Below, piece after piece: positions 46,211-56,842 of a stretch of DNA of 64,000 nt (positions within the stretch are counted from its first letter, which is position 1; every line of letters starts with the position of its first letter). The notes under the pieces were generated by a model that searched no databases, was not told the origin of the DNA, and saw nothing but the letters and a program-made list of their open reading frames with translations. The position numbers and the translations under genes were made by a program. Source of the stretch: Bacteroidia bacterium (GTDB lineage: Bacteria > Bacteroidota > Bacteroidia > Flavobacteriales > Flavobacteriaceae); the NCBI GenBank assembly GCA_030427585.1, contig JAUIBW010000028.1, positions 1-64,000 of the forward strand. The letters are read 5' to 3'.

Positions 46211-48600
46211 CAAAAAATAAACTTCAGACAAGTATAAACCTACTAGGTCTTACTGTAGGTACCGTTTGTTGTCTAAGTATCATAGTATATGTGGTTGCTC
46301 AATTGGGATATGATACTCATCATGAAGATGCCGAATCTCTTTATAGAATAAGAACTGTAATTACAGGTAATGGTAATGGTGGTGCTGATTTTAATTCTGC
46401 TACAAGCTCACCTCCAATAGCGTTTGCTTTAAAAGAAGATTTTCCAGAAGTCATAGAAGCTTGTCGTATTGTATACTTTGGCGAAGGTAATGATGCACTA
46501 TTGCGAGTTCAGGATAGTAAAGAAAGCTATTATGAATCTCGTGGTTATTTAGCAGACCCAACTTTTTTTAATCTATTTAGTTATTCTTTTAAAGAAGGTA
46601 ATGCTTCTGGTGCACTAGTAAATCCTAATACTGTTGTCCTTTCTTCTACATTAGCCAAAAAATTATTTGGAGAAGGGCAAGCTTTGCATAAAAACCTGGT
46701 TTTAGGTAGTGGTGAGGATCAATTAATCTTAACCATTACAGGGGTTTTTGAGGATAATATCACAAAATCTCATCTTAATCCAAATTATATTTTAAGTATG
46801 AATTCTCCTGGGTTAGGGGAGTTTGTAAGAAATGAACAAAATTTTGCAACCCAGAATTTTGTACATAGCTATGTAAAATTGCTTCCTGGGTCTAATGAGA
46901 ATGAACTGCAACAAAAATTACCCATATTTTTGCAAAATCGTGGGGCGCAAAATTTGGCGGAAGTAGGCTTTGATAAAGCATTATTATTGCAAAAAGTTAA
47001 AGATATTCACCTGTATTCGAAGGGAATCTCTAATCAGATTGATACCGTCTCGAATATTCAATATTTATATTTACTACTTATTCTTGCTCTATTTATTCAG
47101 GTAGTGGCATGTATTAACTTCATTAATCTAAGTACGGCACGGGCAAATAAACGCGCCAAAGAAATTGGAGTAAGAAAGGCGGTTGGCGCAAATAGAGGAT
47201 CTTTAATACGTCAATTTTTAGGAGAATCAATAGTACTATCCCTGTTTGCTTTGGTGATAAGTATTCCTTTAACAGCGTTAGTATTACCATTTGTGAATAT
47301 ACTTACCAAAGGAAATATACATTATACTGCTTTGTTTGATATAAAAATTTTAATGCCTTTGTTAGTATTAAGTATATGTAGTGGGTTATTTGCTGGAGCA
47401 TATCCTGCTTTGATTTTATCGGCCATCAAACCAGTTAAGGTGCTTAAAGGCACTATTAATGTATCAACTGGTAGCGGGAATTTCCGTAAGGCATTAGTTG
47501 TCTTCCAGTTTATTGTATCAATTGCCTTGATAGCTGCGGTAATAATAGTGAATAAGCAAGTAGAATATTCACAAACCAAAGATATGGGGTTTGACAAAGA
47601 AAACCTTATTGCAATTCGTTTAGGAACTGAAGAAGCGATAGGAAAATTTGATGCATTGCGATCTCAAATATCTACAGTATCAGGAGTTACCGATGTTGCA
47701 GGGAGTAATCACTACCCATCAGAAAATATAATGAATGATTTAGGATTACACCTTCCGGGAGAAAATCCTGCAAATCAAACATTGGTTAAATATAACGGTG
47801 TTAGTGATAATTATTTTAAAACCGTAGGAACACCTCTGCTTGTTGGTCGGGATTTACGTGCTAATGATAGCACTCAGGTTATCGTTAATAAAGCTACTAT
47901 TGATGCCTTTGATATCAATATCGATAACGCATTAACTTCTAAATTGATACAAACGTATGAAGGACAAACTTCGGTATATGAGATTGTAGGAGTTGTAGCC
48001 GATTATCATTTTGCTTCTCTAAAGGAATCAATAGCTCCTATCTTACTTTTCAATGATAATGAACCGGGATGGCTTATCGTTAAAACAGAAACTACAGATT
48101 TTAAAACCTTGTTAGCTAATCTTGATCGTAGCTGGACATCCATAAATCCTAGTACACCCTTTGTATACACTTTTGTTGATAAAGAAGTCGGGAAATTATT
48201 TGTTGAAGAAAAACGGTTAAGTCAAATATCAATTGTATTTACTTGTCTGGCTATTTTAATTAGTTGTTTAGGTTTATTTGGACTGATTTCGTTTATGGCA
48301 GAGCAGAAGAAAAAAGAAATAGGAATTCGAAAAGTACTAGGTGCCAGTGTGGGGAATGTGATCAAAATGCTTACTAAAGATTTTGTACAACTGGTAGGTA
48401 TAGCATTACTCATAGCTACCCCTCTTGCATATTATTATATGGAAGACTGGTTACAAGGTTTTGCGTACAGAATTTCGATTAGTTGGTGGGTTTTTGCCTT
48501 AGCAGGTGCCATTACTTTGTGTATTACTATATTAACTGTATGTGTACAGGCATTTAATGCGGCAACTGCCAATCCGGTAAAAAGTTTGCGAACAGAATAA
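46171..48600 (+). CDS. ABC permease 4 of 7 (MacB_PCD/double FtsX)
   Basis: 809 residues. Opens MLKNHLKIAWRSLTKNKLQT; coupling motifs AKEIGVRKAVGANRGSL and KEIGIRKVLGASVGNV; ends ANPVKSLRTE. The periplasmic part carries glycine- and asparagine-rich stretches (ITGNGNGGADFNSATSS) not seen in its neighbours. A family-2 palindrome lies just downstream. Confidence 0.94.
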   Translation: MLKNHLKIAWRSLTKNKLQTSINLLGLTVGTVCCLSIIVYVVAQLGYDTHHEDAESLYRIRTVITGNGNGGADFNSATSSPPIAFALKEDFPEVIEACRIVYFGEGNDALLRVQDSKESYYESRGYLADPTFFNLFSYSFKEGNASGALVNPNTVVLSSTLAKKLFGEGQALHKNLVLGSGEDQLILTITGVFEDNITKSHLNPNYILSMNSPGLGEFVRNEQNFATQNFVHSYVKLLPGSNENELQQKLPIFLQNRGAQNLAEVGFDKALLLQKVKDIHLYSKGISNQIDTVSNIQYLYLLLILALFIQVVACINFINLSTARANKRAKEIGVRKAVGANRGSLIRQFLGESIVLSLFALVISIPLTALVLPFVNILTKGNIHYTALFDIKILMPLLVLSICSGLFAGAYPALILSAIKPVKVLKGTINVSTGSGNFRKALVVFQFIVSIALIAAVIIVNKQVEYSQTKDMGFDKENLIAIRLGTEEAIGKFDALRSQISTVSGVTDVAGSNHYPSENIMNDLGLHLPGENPANQTLVKYNGVSDNYFKTVGTPLLVGRDLRANDSTQVIVNKATIDAFDINIDNALTSKLIQTYEGQTSVYEIVGVVADYHFASLKESIAPILLFNDNEPGWLIVKTETTDFKTLLANLDRSWTSINPSTPFVYTFVDKEVGKLFVEEKRLSQISIVFTCLAILISCLGLFGLISFMAEQKKKEIGIRKVLGASVGNVIKMLTKDFVQLVGIALLIATPLAYYYMEDWLQGFAYRISISWWVFALAGAITLCITILTVCVQAFNAATANPVKSLRTE

Positions 48601-48618
48601 TAAAAAAACATCGTAGAT

Positions 48619-48640
48619 CTCACAGGTTAAAACCTGTGAG
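48619..48640. repeat. Palindrome family 2, copy 1
   Basis: CTCACAGGTT and AACCTGTGAG around AA, between permeases 4 and 5. Related to 56074-56102 and 56843-56877. Confidence 0.8.
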
Positions 48641-48659
48641 GCTTAAATATCACTATATT

Positions 48660-51083
48660 ATGCAAACCTTATATTTTAAAATAGCAATTAGATATCTTTT
48701 AAAGAATAAACTCTATTCTTTTATTAATATTTTGGGATTAGCCATAGGAGTTGCTTCTTTTATTTTGATCATGGTGTATGTGAATTACGAACGTAGCTAT
48801 GATACTTTTGAGGGATCAGAGGATGTATACCGCGTATATATGGATTATAAAGAAGGGGATATGTATGTGCCGGGAGATGCACAAACTTATAATCTTACAG
48901 GGCCAACCATAAAAAAGAAATTTCCTGAAGTATTGGAGCAAGTACGCCTTTATAAATTTGATAAAGTGGTATTTACCTACAACGATCAAATTTTTAAAGA
49001 AAAAGATGGTTCAGTAGCAGACCCCTCATATTTTGATGTATTTGGATACCCATTGCTGGAAGGGGATAAAAGCAGTGTTTTGCAAGAACCCAATACCATT
49101 GTTTTGACCCAAAAATTAGCTTTAAAACTATTCGAAAACGAGAACCCTATCGGAAAAACCATACATGCTTTTGCAGGTGGAAATAAAACTATACTTAGAG
49201 TAACGGGGATAATGGATAATATACCTCAAACTACTCATATGAAAACCAATTTTCTAATCTCATATGCTACTATTAATACTTGGGGAGTATTTAGAAAGCT
49301 TCATAGAGAACTCAATTGGAATCAAAATGAATTTTTCACCTACCTTAAAATTGATAAAAATGTAGACATAAAAGCATTGAAAGCAAAAATAATGACTGCT
49401 GATTTTGATGATAACTTTGATGAACGCCATAATATCGAATCCCTAGAGGATATTCATTTACACTCTGATAAACCCTACGAAGCAGAAGTCAACGGAAGTG
49501 CCATACGAGTAAAATTTCTAACTGCTATAGCTTTTGTGATACTAATCTTATCCTGGTTAAATTATATTAACCTTTCTATTACCAAATCTTTGGAACGTGC
49601 CAAAGAAGTAGGTATTCGCAAGGTAGCAGGAGCACAAAAAAGACAACTGGTAATACAATCTGTTATAGAATCTTTAATTCTTAATCTTATAGGCATTTTA
49701 TTGGCATTGTTGCTAAGTACTTTTGTAGTATCAATGTATAGTAGATTTATCGGTAGTGAACTGGTATTAGATGTAAAAATCTTACAACAAGTATTACCTG
49801 TTATAACTATGGTAATATTGGGAACAGTATTAGCAAGTTTATACCCTGCTTTTTTACTAAGTAGCTATTCACCTTCAAAAGCCTTAAAAGGAAAAATAAA
49901 AGCCTCTGCCAATGGTTTACACATTAGAAAAGGGCTCATAATCACACAATTTGCAGCAACTATTGTGCTCATTATTGGCACTATGGTCATCACACGCCAG
50001 ATTAATCACTTGCAAAACCAACCTTTAGAAACTTCATTAAACAATATTGTAGCTTTTTCTGGAGAATTGCTAACTAAAAAGGATAGTGTTTTGAGTACAA
50101 AGTTTGAACGTATGAAAGATGAGATCAAAAAACTGCCCTATGTTACGCATGCAATGACCACTCAAACATTTCCTGGAGATGATTATATAAATTTGTCTTC
50201 TTCTATTGGAATTACTTATCCCGACGGTACAAAAAATGATCATAGTATACAGTATGGTTACGAAGTAAATAACCCGAAATATTTTGAGATGATGGGTATG
50301 AAGTTTATTGCGGGAGGTACGTTTTTACCCAATACCAGAGGAAAAAATAAGCAAATAGTAATCAATGAAAAAATGGCAGAAATGATGCCTTTTAGTAATC
50401 CGGCAGAAGCCATAGGGCAAACTATCAAATTTTGGGACGAAAATTGGAATATTACAGGGATCGTAAATAATTACCATCATTTTGGATTAAAAAAACCTGA
50501 GGTACCCATTATTATACGCTATAGTCGTGTCGATAATTATATATTAGTCAAGTTTGATCCCACCGTAGCTTCTGCATCAGAATATACACAGGCCATTACT
50601 CAGATAGAAAACTTATGGAAACAAATATTTCCACAGAGTACGTTTGAGTATACATTTATTGATAAAAAATTTGATGCTCAGTATAATGATGACAGACAGT
50701 TTAATACAGCATTTCGAGGATTTACCATACTTGCCATTTTTATCGCAGTATTAGGCTTGTTTGGGTTAACATCATATACCTGCGTACAACGCAAAAAAGA
50801 AATAGGAATTAGAAAAGTAAACGGAGCAAGTATTTTTAAGATCCTGAAATTACTAAACATTGATTTTATCAAATGGGTTGGGATTGCCTTTATAATTGCT
50901 ATTCCTATAGCCTGGTATACCATGAATTCGTGGTTAGAAAACTTTGCATTAAAAACAAATCTTAGCTGGTGGATATTTGTACTTGCAGGTATAGTAGCAC
51001 TTGGTATTACATTACTTACAGTAAGTTGGCAAAGTTTTATGGCAGCCAATGGAAATCCTGTGGATGTGCTAAGAGATGAATAG
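48660..51083 (+). CDS. ABC permease 5 of 7 (divergent MacB_PCD/double FtsX)
   Basis: 807 residues from the ATG at 48660 (MQTLYFKIAIRYLLKNKLYS); an earlier GTG frame from 48636 runs through the palindrome and is rejected. It departs from the group: a different N-terminus, KEIGIRKVNGASIF in the second loop, and NPVDVLRDE at the end instead of NPIKSLRTE. The domain order is the same. It may be an older or separately acquired member. Confidence 0.92.
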   Translation: MQTLYFKIAIRYLLKNKLYSFINILGLAIGVASFILIMVYVNYERSYDTFEGSEDVYRVYMDYKEGDMYVPGDAQTYNLTGPTIKKKFPEVLEQVRLYKFDKVVFTYNDQIFKEKDGSVADPSYFDVFGYPLLEGDKSSVLQEPNTIVLTQKLALKLFENENPIGKTIHAFAGGNKTILRVTGIMDNIPQTTHMKTNFLISYATINTWGVFRKLHRELNWNQNEFFTYLKIDKNVDIKALKAKIMTADFDDNFDERHNIESLEDIHLHSDKPYEAEVNGSAIRVKFLTAIAFVILILSWLNYINLSITKSLERAKEVGIRKVAGAQKRQLVIQSVIESLILNLIGILLALLLSTFVVSMYSRFIGSELVLDVKILQQVLPVITMVILGTVLASLYPAFLLSSYSPSKALKGKIKASANGLHIRKGLIITQFAATIVLIIGTMVITRQINHLQNQPLETSLNNIVAFSGELLTKKDSVLSTKFERMKDEIKKLPYVTHAMTTQTFPGDDYINLSSSIGITYPDGTKNDHSIQYGYEVNNPKYFEMMGMKFIAGGTFLPNTRGKNKQIVINEKMAEMMPFSNPAEAIGQTIKFWDENWNITGIVNNYHHFGLKKPEVPIIIRYSRVDNYILVKFDPTVASASEYTQAITQIENLWKQIFPQSTFEYTFIDKKFDAQYNDDRQFNTAFRGFTILAIFIAVLGLFGLTSYTCVQRKKEIGIRKVNGASIFKILKLLNIDFIKWVGIAFIIAIPIAWYTMNSWLENFALKTNLSWWIFVLAGIVALGITLLTVSWQSFMAANGNPVDVLRDE

Positions 51084-51117
51084 TATGTGATTTTAAATCA
51101 ATTAAGAAACAACCATT

Positions 51118-53544
51118 ATGTTAAAAAACCATATCAAAGTAGCTTGGAGAACCCTTTTGAAACACAAAAGCTTGTTTACGATTAATATTCTGGGTCTTGC
51201 AATAGGGATTGCTACTGCACTTGTTATATTTCTTTTTGTAGTAGACGAATTAAGTTATGATCGCCACTATAAAAAAGCAGATCAAATTGTTCGGGTAGTG
51301 CTAAAAGGAAAGATGAATGGCGAACTAATAAAAGAAGCTGTTACACCAGGTCCCGTTGCATATACATTGCAAGAAGAGTTTCCAGAGGTTTTACAGGCCA
51401 CTCGTATTAAATCAAACGGAACACCACAAATTACTTATAAAAACAACATATTTAGAGATCAAAAATTTGCATATGTAGACCCTAATTTCTTTCAGGTATT
51501 TACATTACCATTTATTAAAGGAGATCCTACCATAGCTCTACAAGAACCTAATACTATTGTTATTACTCAAAAATTAGCATCAAAGTATTTTGGAAATGAA
51601 AACCCTATGGGAAAAATTTTGGAGTTTAAAGAATGGAACCAACGCTATAAGGTTACAGGAGTGATTAACGAAGTCCCTGCAAATTCTCACTTTCATTTTG
51701 ATGCTTTTGGTTCTATGGAAGGGTTTGCAGCTGCAAAAGAACACAAATGGATAGAATCTGGTTATCATAGTTATCTTGTTCTTGATGAGCGTGTGGATTA
51801 TAGAAATGTAGAAGAAAAATTACCAAAAATCGTTCATAAATACATGGGACCACAGATAAAAAAATCTATGGGGATGACTTTTGAAGAGTTTAATGGAAAA
51901 GGAAATGACATAGGATTATTTCTACAACCTTTAGCCGATATTCATTTGCATTCAGATTTTGCAGATGCAACCAATCTTGAGCCTGGTGGAGATATAAAAA
52001 CAGTATACATTTTTGGGGCAATAGCTATATTTATATTAATTATTGCCTGCATAAATTTTATGAATCTTTCTACAGCTGCAGCATCAAAAAGAGCTAAAGA
52101 AGTAGGAGTGAAAAAGGTATTGGGATCACCAAAAAGCCAATTAATTAAACAGTTTTTGATAGAATCTTTTATTGCAACTATGGTAGCTATGGTTTTGGCT
52201 TTAATTCTGGTCATGATCTCGTTACCATTGTTTAATGACCTATCTGTAAAAGCATTAGATCTAACTTATATGCTTCACCCTCAGATACTCATGTACTTAT
52301 TAATATTAGGAATCATTATTAGTTTTCTGGCTGGAGGTTATCCTGCTTTTTTCCTTTCATCATTTGCTCCTATAACTGCGCTGAAAAACAAATATACTAA
52401 TACAGGCAATAGTAAAGGGTTAAGAAGTGGATTGGTAATTTTTCAATTTGCGATATCGGTAAGCCTTATCCTGTCAACCATAGTAGTAGATCAACAGATG
52501 TCTTTTATTCAAAATAAGGATATAGGTTATGAAAAAGATCAAATACTGGTATTAAGGGATTCATGGATGTTAAAGAACAATGAAGAAGTTTTTAAAGAAC
52601 AGTTATTTAAAGACCCCAGAGTATCCAACATTACAATGTCTGGCCATATTCCCGCAGGGCCATCTCATAATCATATGTCGAGTATTTATCCAGGTCAAGA
52701 TTCTGATGCGATTAGAAGAACCGTTGTATACAATATCGATGAACACTATATCCCAACATTGGGAATGGAATTGATTGCCGGAAGAAATTTTACTACAGAC
52801 GAAGGATCAGAGACCACAAATTTGATTATTAACGAAACGTCTGCCAGGATTTTGGGATTTATGGATAATGCAATTGGTCAGCCAGTAACGATGTCTATCG
52901 ATAATGAAGGAGGCACAAGACAATATTCGGTGATCGGAGTGGTAAAAGATTTTCATTTCAAATCATTACATCAAGCTATAGACCCCCTAATTATGATTAA
53001 CGAACCAAGTTCGGGGCTTATCGTAAGAGCAAAAACTTCTGATATGAGAGGGTTGATTGCCACTGCAGAACATATATGGAACGGTTTTGAAATAAATGAA
53101 CCCTTTAACTATACTTTGCTAGACGAATTGTATAATCAAACCTATCTGAAAGAGCAAAAAATGGGAACCATTCTTAGAATATTTGCTTTGCTTACCATTT
53201 TTGTGGCATGTCTGGGATTATTTGGCCTGGTAACTTTTACAGCAGAACAACGATTTAAGGAAATAGGAATTCGTAAAGTATTAGGGTCTACCATACCTCA
53301 AATTATCACTATGCTCACAGTTGATTTTATGAAACTGGTATGTATTTCTTTTTTGATAGCCTTTCCTCTTGGATTTTATGTTATGAATACATGGCTTCAG
53401 GATTTTGCTTACCGTATACAAATACAGTGGTGGGTATTTGTTCTGGCAGGTTGTATAACGCTAATAGTTGCATTTATGACTATAGGCTGGAAAAGCTTCA
53501 AGGCAGCATCGATGAATCCTATAAAAAGTTTAAGAACAGAATAA
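51118..53544 (+). CDS. ABC permease 6 of 7 (MacB_PCD/double FtsX)
   Basis: 808 residues. Opens MLKNHIKVAWRTLLKHKSLF; coupling motifs AKEVGVKKVLGSPKSQL (Lys for the usual Arg) and KEIGIRKVLGSTIPQI; ends MNPIKSLRTE. The periplasmic part has several His-containing stretches (GHIPAGPSHNHMSSIYPG) that may bind metal or cargo, but this is speculative. Confidence 0.94.
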   Translation: MLKNHIKVAWRTLLKHKSLFTINILGLAIGIATALVIFLFVVDELSYDRHYKKADQIVRVVLKGKMNGELIKEAVTPGPVAYTLQEEFPEVLQATRIKSNGTPQITYKNNIFRDQKFAYVDPNFFQVFTLPFIKGDPTIALQEPNTIVITQKLASKYFGNENPMGKILEFKEWNQRYKVTGVINEVPANSHFHFDAFGSMEGFAAAKEHKWIESGYHSYLVLDERVDYRNVEEKLPKIVHKYMGPQIKKSMGMTFEEFNGKGNDIGLFLQPLADIHLHSDFADATNLEPGGDIKTVYIFGAIAIFILIIACINFMNLSTAAASKRAKEVGVKKVLGSPKSQLIKQFLIESFIATMVAMVLALILVMISLPLFNDLSVKALDLTYMLHPQILMYLLILGIIISFLAGGYPAFFLSSFAPITALKNKYTNTGNSKGLRSGLVIFQFAISVSLILSTIVVDQQMSFIQNKDIGYEKDQILVLRDSWMLKNNEEVFKEQLFKDPRVSNITMSGHIPAGPSHNHMSSIYPGQDSDAIRRTVVYNIDEHYIPTLGMELIAGRNFTTDEGSETTNLIINETSARILGFMDNAIGQPVTMSIDNEGGTRQYSVIGVVKDFHFKSLHQAIDPLIMINEPSSGLIVRAKTSDMRGLIATAEHIWNGFEINEPFNYTLLDELYNQTYLKEQKMGTILRIFALLTIFVACLGLFGLVTFTAEQRFKEIGIRKVLGSTIPQIITMLTVDFMKLVCISFLIAFPLGFYVMNTWLQDFAYRIQIQWWVFVLAGCITLIVAFMTIGWKSFKAASMNPIKSLRTE

Positions 53545-53554
53545 ATCAAAAGTG

Positions 53555-56062
53555 ATGATCAAAAACTATATCAAAATAGCGTGGAGAAATGCTCTTCGAC
53601 AAAAACAATTTACTATTCTCAATATACTTGGACTTAGTATTGGTATAGGAACATGTTTTATTATTGGATTATATATTCATAGTGAAATGACCTATGATAC
53701 TTTTCATGACAAGGCAGATCGTATTTATAGGGTTAACCAACCTAATATTTGGGATGATTGGAATGAAATAGCTTCTAATACAGGGCCTAATGTAGCTATC
53801 GCATTACGGGAAGATGCCCCAGAATTTGAAGAAATAACAAGACTTTTAAGGACAGGTACACAGATTGTAAGATCTAATCATAACGAAGAGGCAAGTTTAT
53901 ATAGTGAAGAGCACTATTTTGCTGTCGAAGAAAACTTTTTTGATGTGTTTTCTTTTAAATTTTTACAAGGTGATTCTAATACAGCACTTAGTGAACCTAT
54001 GAGTATGGTGATGACACAAAAAACGGCAGAACGTTATTTTGGTACAGAAAACCCAATCGGAAAAACAGTAGAAGTAAAAGATTATGATAACTCATGGAAA
54101 ACCTACACAGTAAAAGGAGTACTTGCCGATGTTCCTTATAAATCACATATTCAATTTGATATGTTGGTTTCCTTAAAAAGTTATTCTGAAATGATGCAAA
54201 GAAACGGTTGGAAATGGATTTGGACAGCATTTTCGACCTATGGATTGGTGAAAGAAGGAACCGATATAGCAGCATTTACCAAAAAAATTCAGGCTATCCC
54301 ACCAAAATGGGCGCCACCTACAACAGAACGTATTTTTAATCAAACATTTAAAGAATTTACAGCAGGACATGACTGGACATTATACCTGCAACCTCTTAGA
54401 GAAATATACTTATCTGAAGCTCCTGCTATCCATTCCTTTGGACCAACTGGAAATCCAATGTTTGTTAAAGTATTCGGGGCAATAGGTATATTGGTGCTTA
54501 TATTATCCAGTATTAATTTCATGAACCTCTCTACAGCAAGATCATCAAAGAGAGCAAAAGAAATAGGAGTGAGGAAAGTTTTAGGTTCTAAACGAAAAGC
54601 ATTAATCAAACAGTTTGTTATAGAATCTACACTCTTTGTTTTGATAGGTACTGTCTTTGCCTTGATATTCGTACAACTTTCTTTGGGTATATTTAGTACA
54701 GTAGCAGATGTAAAGATCGAACTAATCCCATATTTAGGCAACCCAATATTTCTGGCAATTGTGCTATTATTTGTATTGGGATTAGGTTTAATTTCTGGAA
54801 GTTACCCTGCGTTTTACCTTTCGATGTTTCAACCTATAGAGACTCTTAAAGGGAAAATGAGCACAAAATTTAAAGGAAAAGGAATTAGAAATGGATTAGT
54901 TGTCTTTCAGTTTACTATTTCTATTGCCCTAGTCATTTGTACTTTATTTGTGCAAAAGCAATTGGCATATACTTCTTCGTTAGACTTAGGATTTGAGAAA
55001 GATAATATTTTACAAATTCATAATATCGAGCAAATTGGTTTTGATACTGAAACACTTAAGACAAAACTCGAATCAAATCCTGCTTTTTCAAAAGTTGGAA
55101 AATCGTTTGGGCTTCCACCAAATATATGGTCAGGAGATCGATATAAAACACTGGGAGGTAATGACCAGGTGGTTCAACTTAGAAATGTAAGAACAGAAGA
55201 AGATTACCTTGATGTATTGGGAGTAGAATTTGTTGCAGGAAGAAATTTTGATTCATCAAGACCCACTGATAAATATAAAGTAATATTAAATGAAAAAGCG
55301 GTTAAGACTCTGGGATGGGGTAATCCTGAAACTTATGCTACAAATTCTCCTATAGGAAAAATTGTAGCTTTAGCCTCTGGAAGCGAAGATGAGTTTGAAG
55401 TGATGGGTGTAGTTAAAGATTTTAATATTAATAGTGTACAACAAGAAATAGCACCATTGATTATCATTCATCATCAAAATGATAAGGTTTGGGATTATGG
55501 TGCAGGTTTATCTTATTATTCGATGAAACTTAATCCTGAAGTGGTTAAAAACCCTGGCGAACTTCAAACATTGATTGATGAAGTTAAAAATGATATCGCA
55601 CAAATAGACCCTTCCGTTCCGTTTGAATATAGTTTTATGGATCAGGATTTTGAAAACACTTTTGTATCAGAACAAAGAATGGGAGTAATACTTAGTATAT
55701 TTACCGTTATGGCATTGCTTATAGCATGTCTTGGGTTGTTTGGCCTTGCTGCTTTTACGGCAGAGCAACGTATCAAAGAATTAAGTATTAGAAAAGTACT
55801 GGGCGCTAAGGTATCAGAATTAGCTTTTTTGTTCTCTTCAGAGTTTACAAAACTGGTTCTTATTTCTATTATTCTTGCTTCACCTATCGCATACTTTTTG
55901 GTAGATGAATGGCTCAAAGATTTTGCGTATAGAACCCCAATAGATAGCTGGGTATTTATAGTGGCGGCGATAAGTGCATTTGTAGTTACATTAGTAACAG
56001 TGAGTTTTCAAACCATTAAAGCAGCATCAACAAATCCTGTACATAATTTAAGAGCAGAATAG
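53555..56062 (+). CDS. ABC permease 7 of 7 (MacB_PCD/double FtsX)
   Basis: 835 residues from the ATG at 53555 (a GTG three bases earlier is less likely), the longest of the set. Opens MIKNYIKIAWRNALRQKQFT; coupling motifs AKEIGVRKVLGSKRKAL and KELSIRKVLGAKVSEL; ends TNPVHNLRAE. It starts ten bases after the stop of permease 6. A family-2 palindrome follows. Confidence 0.94.
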   Translation: MIKNYIKIAWRNALRQKQFTILNILGLSIGIGTCFIIGLYIHSEMTYDTFHDKADRIYRVNQPNIWDDWNEIASNTGPNVAIALREDAPEFEEITRLLRTGTQIVRSNHNEEASLYSEEHYFAVEENFFDVFSFKFLQGDSNTALSEPMSMVMTQKTAERYFGTENPIGKTVEVKDYDNSWKTYTVKGVLADVPYKSHIQFDMLVSLKSYSEMMQRNGWKWIWTAFSTYGLVKEGTDIAAFTKKIQAIPPKWAPPTTERIFNQTFKEFTAGHDWTLYLQPLREIYLSEAPAIHSFGPTGNPMFVKVFGAIGILVLILSSINFMNLSTARSSKRAKEIGVRKVLGSKRKALIKQFVIESTLFVLIGTVFALIFVQLSLGIFSTVADVKIELIPYLGNPIFLAIVLLFVLGLGLISGSYPAFYLSMFQPIETLKGKMSTKFKGKGIRNGLVVFQFTISIALVICTLFVQKQLAYTSSLDLGFEKDNILQIHNIEQIGFDTETLKTKLESNPAFSKVGKSFGLPPNIWSGDRYKTLGGNDQVVQLRNVRTEEDYLDVLGVEFVAGRNFDSSRPTDKYKVILNEKAVKTLGWGNPETYATNSPIGKIVALASGSEDEFEVMGVVKDFNINSVQQEIAPLIIIHHQNDKVWDYGAGLSYYSMKLNPEVVKNPGELQTLIDEVKNDIAQIDPSVPFEYSFMDQDFENTFVSEQRMGVILSIFTVMALLIACLGLFGLAAFTAEQRIKELSIRKVLGAKVSELAFLFSSEFTKLVLISIILASPIAYFLVDEWLKDFAYRTPIDSWVFIVAAISAFVVTLVTVSFQTIKAASTNPVHNLRAE

Positions 56063-56073
56063 AATTATTTAAA

Positions 56074-56102
56074 ACCTCACAGGTCTTAGATACCTGTGAG
56101 GT
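56074..56102. repeat. Palindrome family 2, copy 2
   Basis: ACCTCACAGGT and ACCTGTGAGGT with loop CTTAGAT, between permease 7 and the second ATPase. Confidence 0.85.
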
Positions 56103-56164
56103 CTAGCGGAAGATCTATTTTAAATCCAGATAAAATATCATAAAAACAACATAAAAAATAAAAC

Positions 56165-56827
56165 ATGTTATTACAACTAAAAAATATATCAAAATGGGTA
56201 CACTCAGGAGGACAAAAGGTGTTTTTACTAAAAGACATTAATTTTTGGGTGAATGAAGGGGATTTTATCTCAATTATGGGCCCTTCTGGTTCAGGAAAAT
56301 CTACTTTGCTCAATATCATCGGGATGCTTGATGATTTTAATGAAGGAGAATATACGTTTCTGGAAGAAAAAGTACATTCACTTAAAGAGAAACACCGTGC
56401 TAATCTGTATAAGCAATATATAGGATTTGTATTTCAGGCATATCATCTAATTGATGAATTAACCGTAAAAGAAAACCTTGAGATGCCATTATTATATAAA
56501 AAACACAGTGCATCAGAAAGAAAATCTTTGGTGGCTGATATGTTGGATCGCTTTAATATTGTAGGGAAGAAAGATCTTTTTCCGTCTCAGTTAAGTGGTG
56601 GGCAACAACAATTGGTAGGTGTTGCCAGAGCACTTATTGCCAGTCCAAAACTGATCCTTGCCGATGAACCTACCGGGAATCTTAACTCTAAACAAGGAGA
56701 AGAAATTATGGAAATTTTCACACAATTAAATAAAGATGGGGTGACCATTATACAGGTAACTCACTCAGAAAAAAATATGGCATATGGCTCTCGGGTCATC
56801 AATCTATTAGATGGCAAAATTGAATAG
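56165..56827 (+). CDS. Second ABC transporter ATP-binding protein
   Basis: 220 residues, MacB/LolD type. Walker A GPSGSGKST (39-47), Walker B LILADEPTG and the switch His in VTHSEKNMAYG are intact. Two positions are unusual: the signature helix reads LSGGQQQLVGVARA (Leu for Arg), and the D-loop is NLNS where the first ATPase has NLDS. It is bracketed by family-2 palindromes. It may pair with some of the seven permeases, or be weakened. Confidence 0.93.
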   Translation: MLLQLKNISKWVHSGGQKVFLLKDINFWVNEGDFISIMGPSGSGKSTLLNIIGMLDDFNEGEYTFLEEKVHSLKEKHRANLYKQYIGFVFQAYHLIDELTVKENLEMPLLYKKHSASERKSLVADMLDRFNIVGKKDLFPSQLSGGQQQLVGVARALIASPKLILADEPTGNLNSKQGEEIMEIFTQLNKDGVTIIQVTHSEKNMAYGSRVINLLDGKIE

Positions 56828-56842
56828 ATAATTTATTTTAAT

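Noticed and set aside
48636-48660. Upstream GTG start of permease 5
   Set aside because: The extra eight residues are read from a palindrome and lack similarity to the other permeases.
50678-51049. 123-codon minus-strand frame in permease 5, and similar ones at 54340-54741
   Set aside because: Antisense shadows of conserved hydrophobic segments; similar shadows occur in several permeases.
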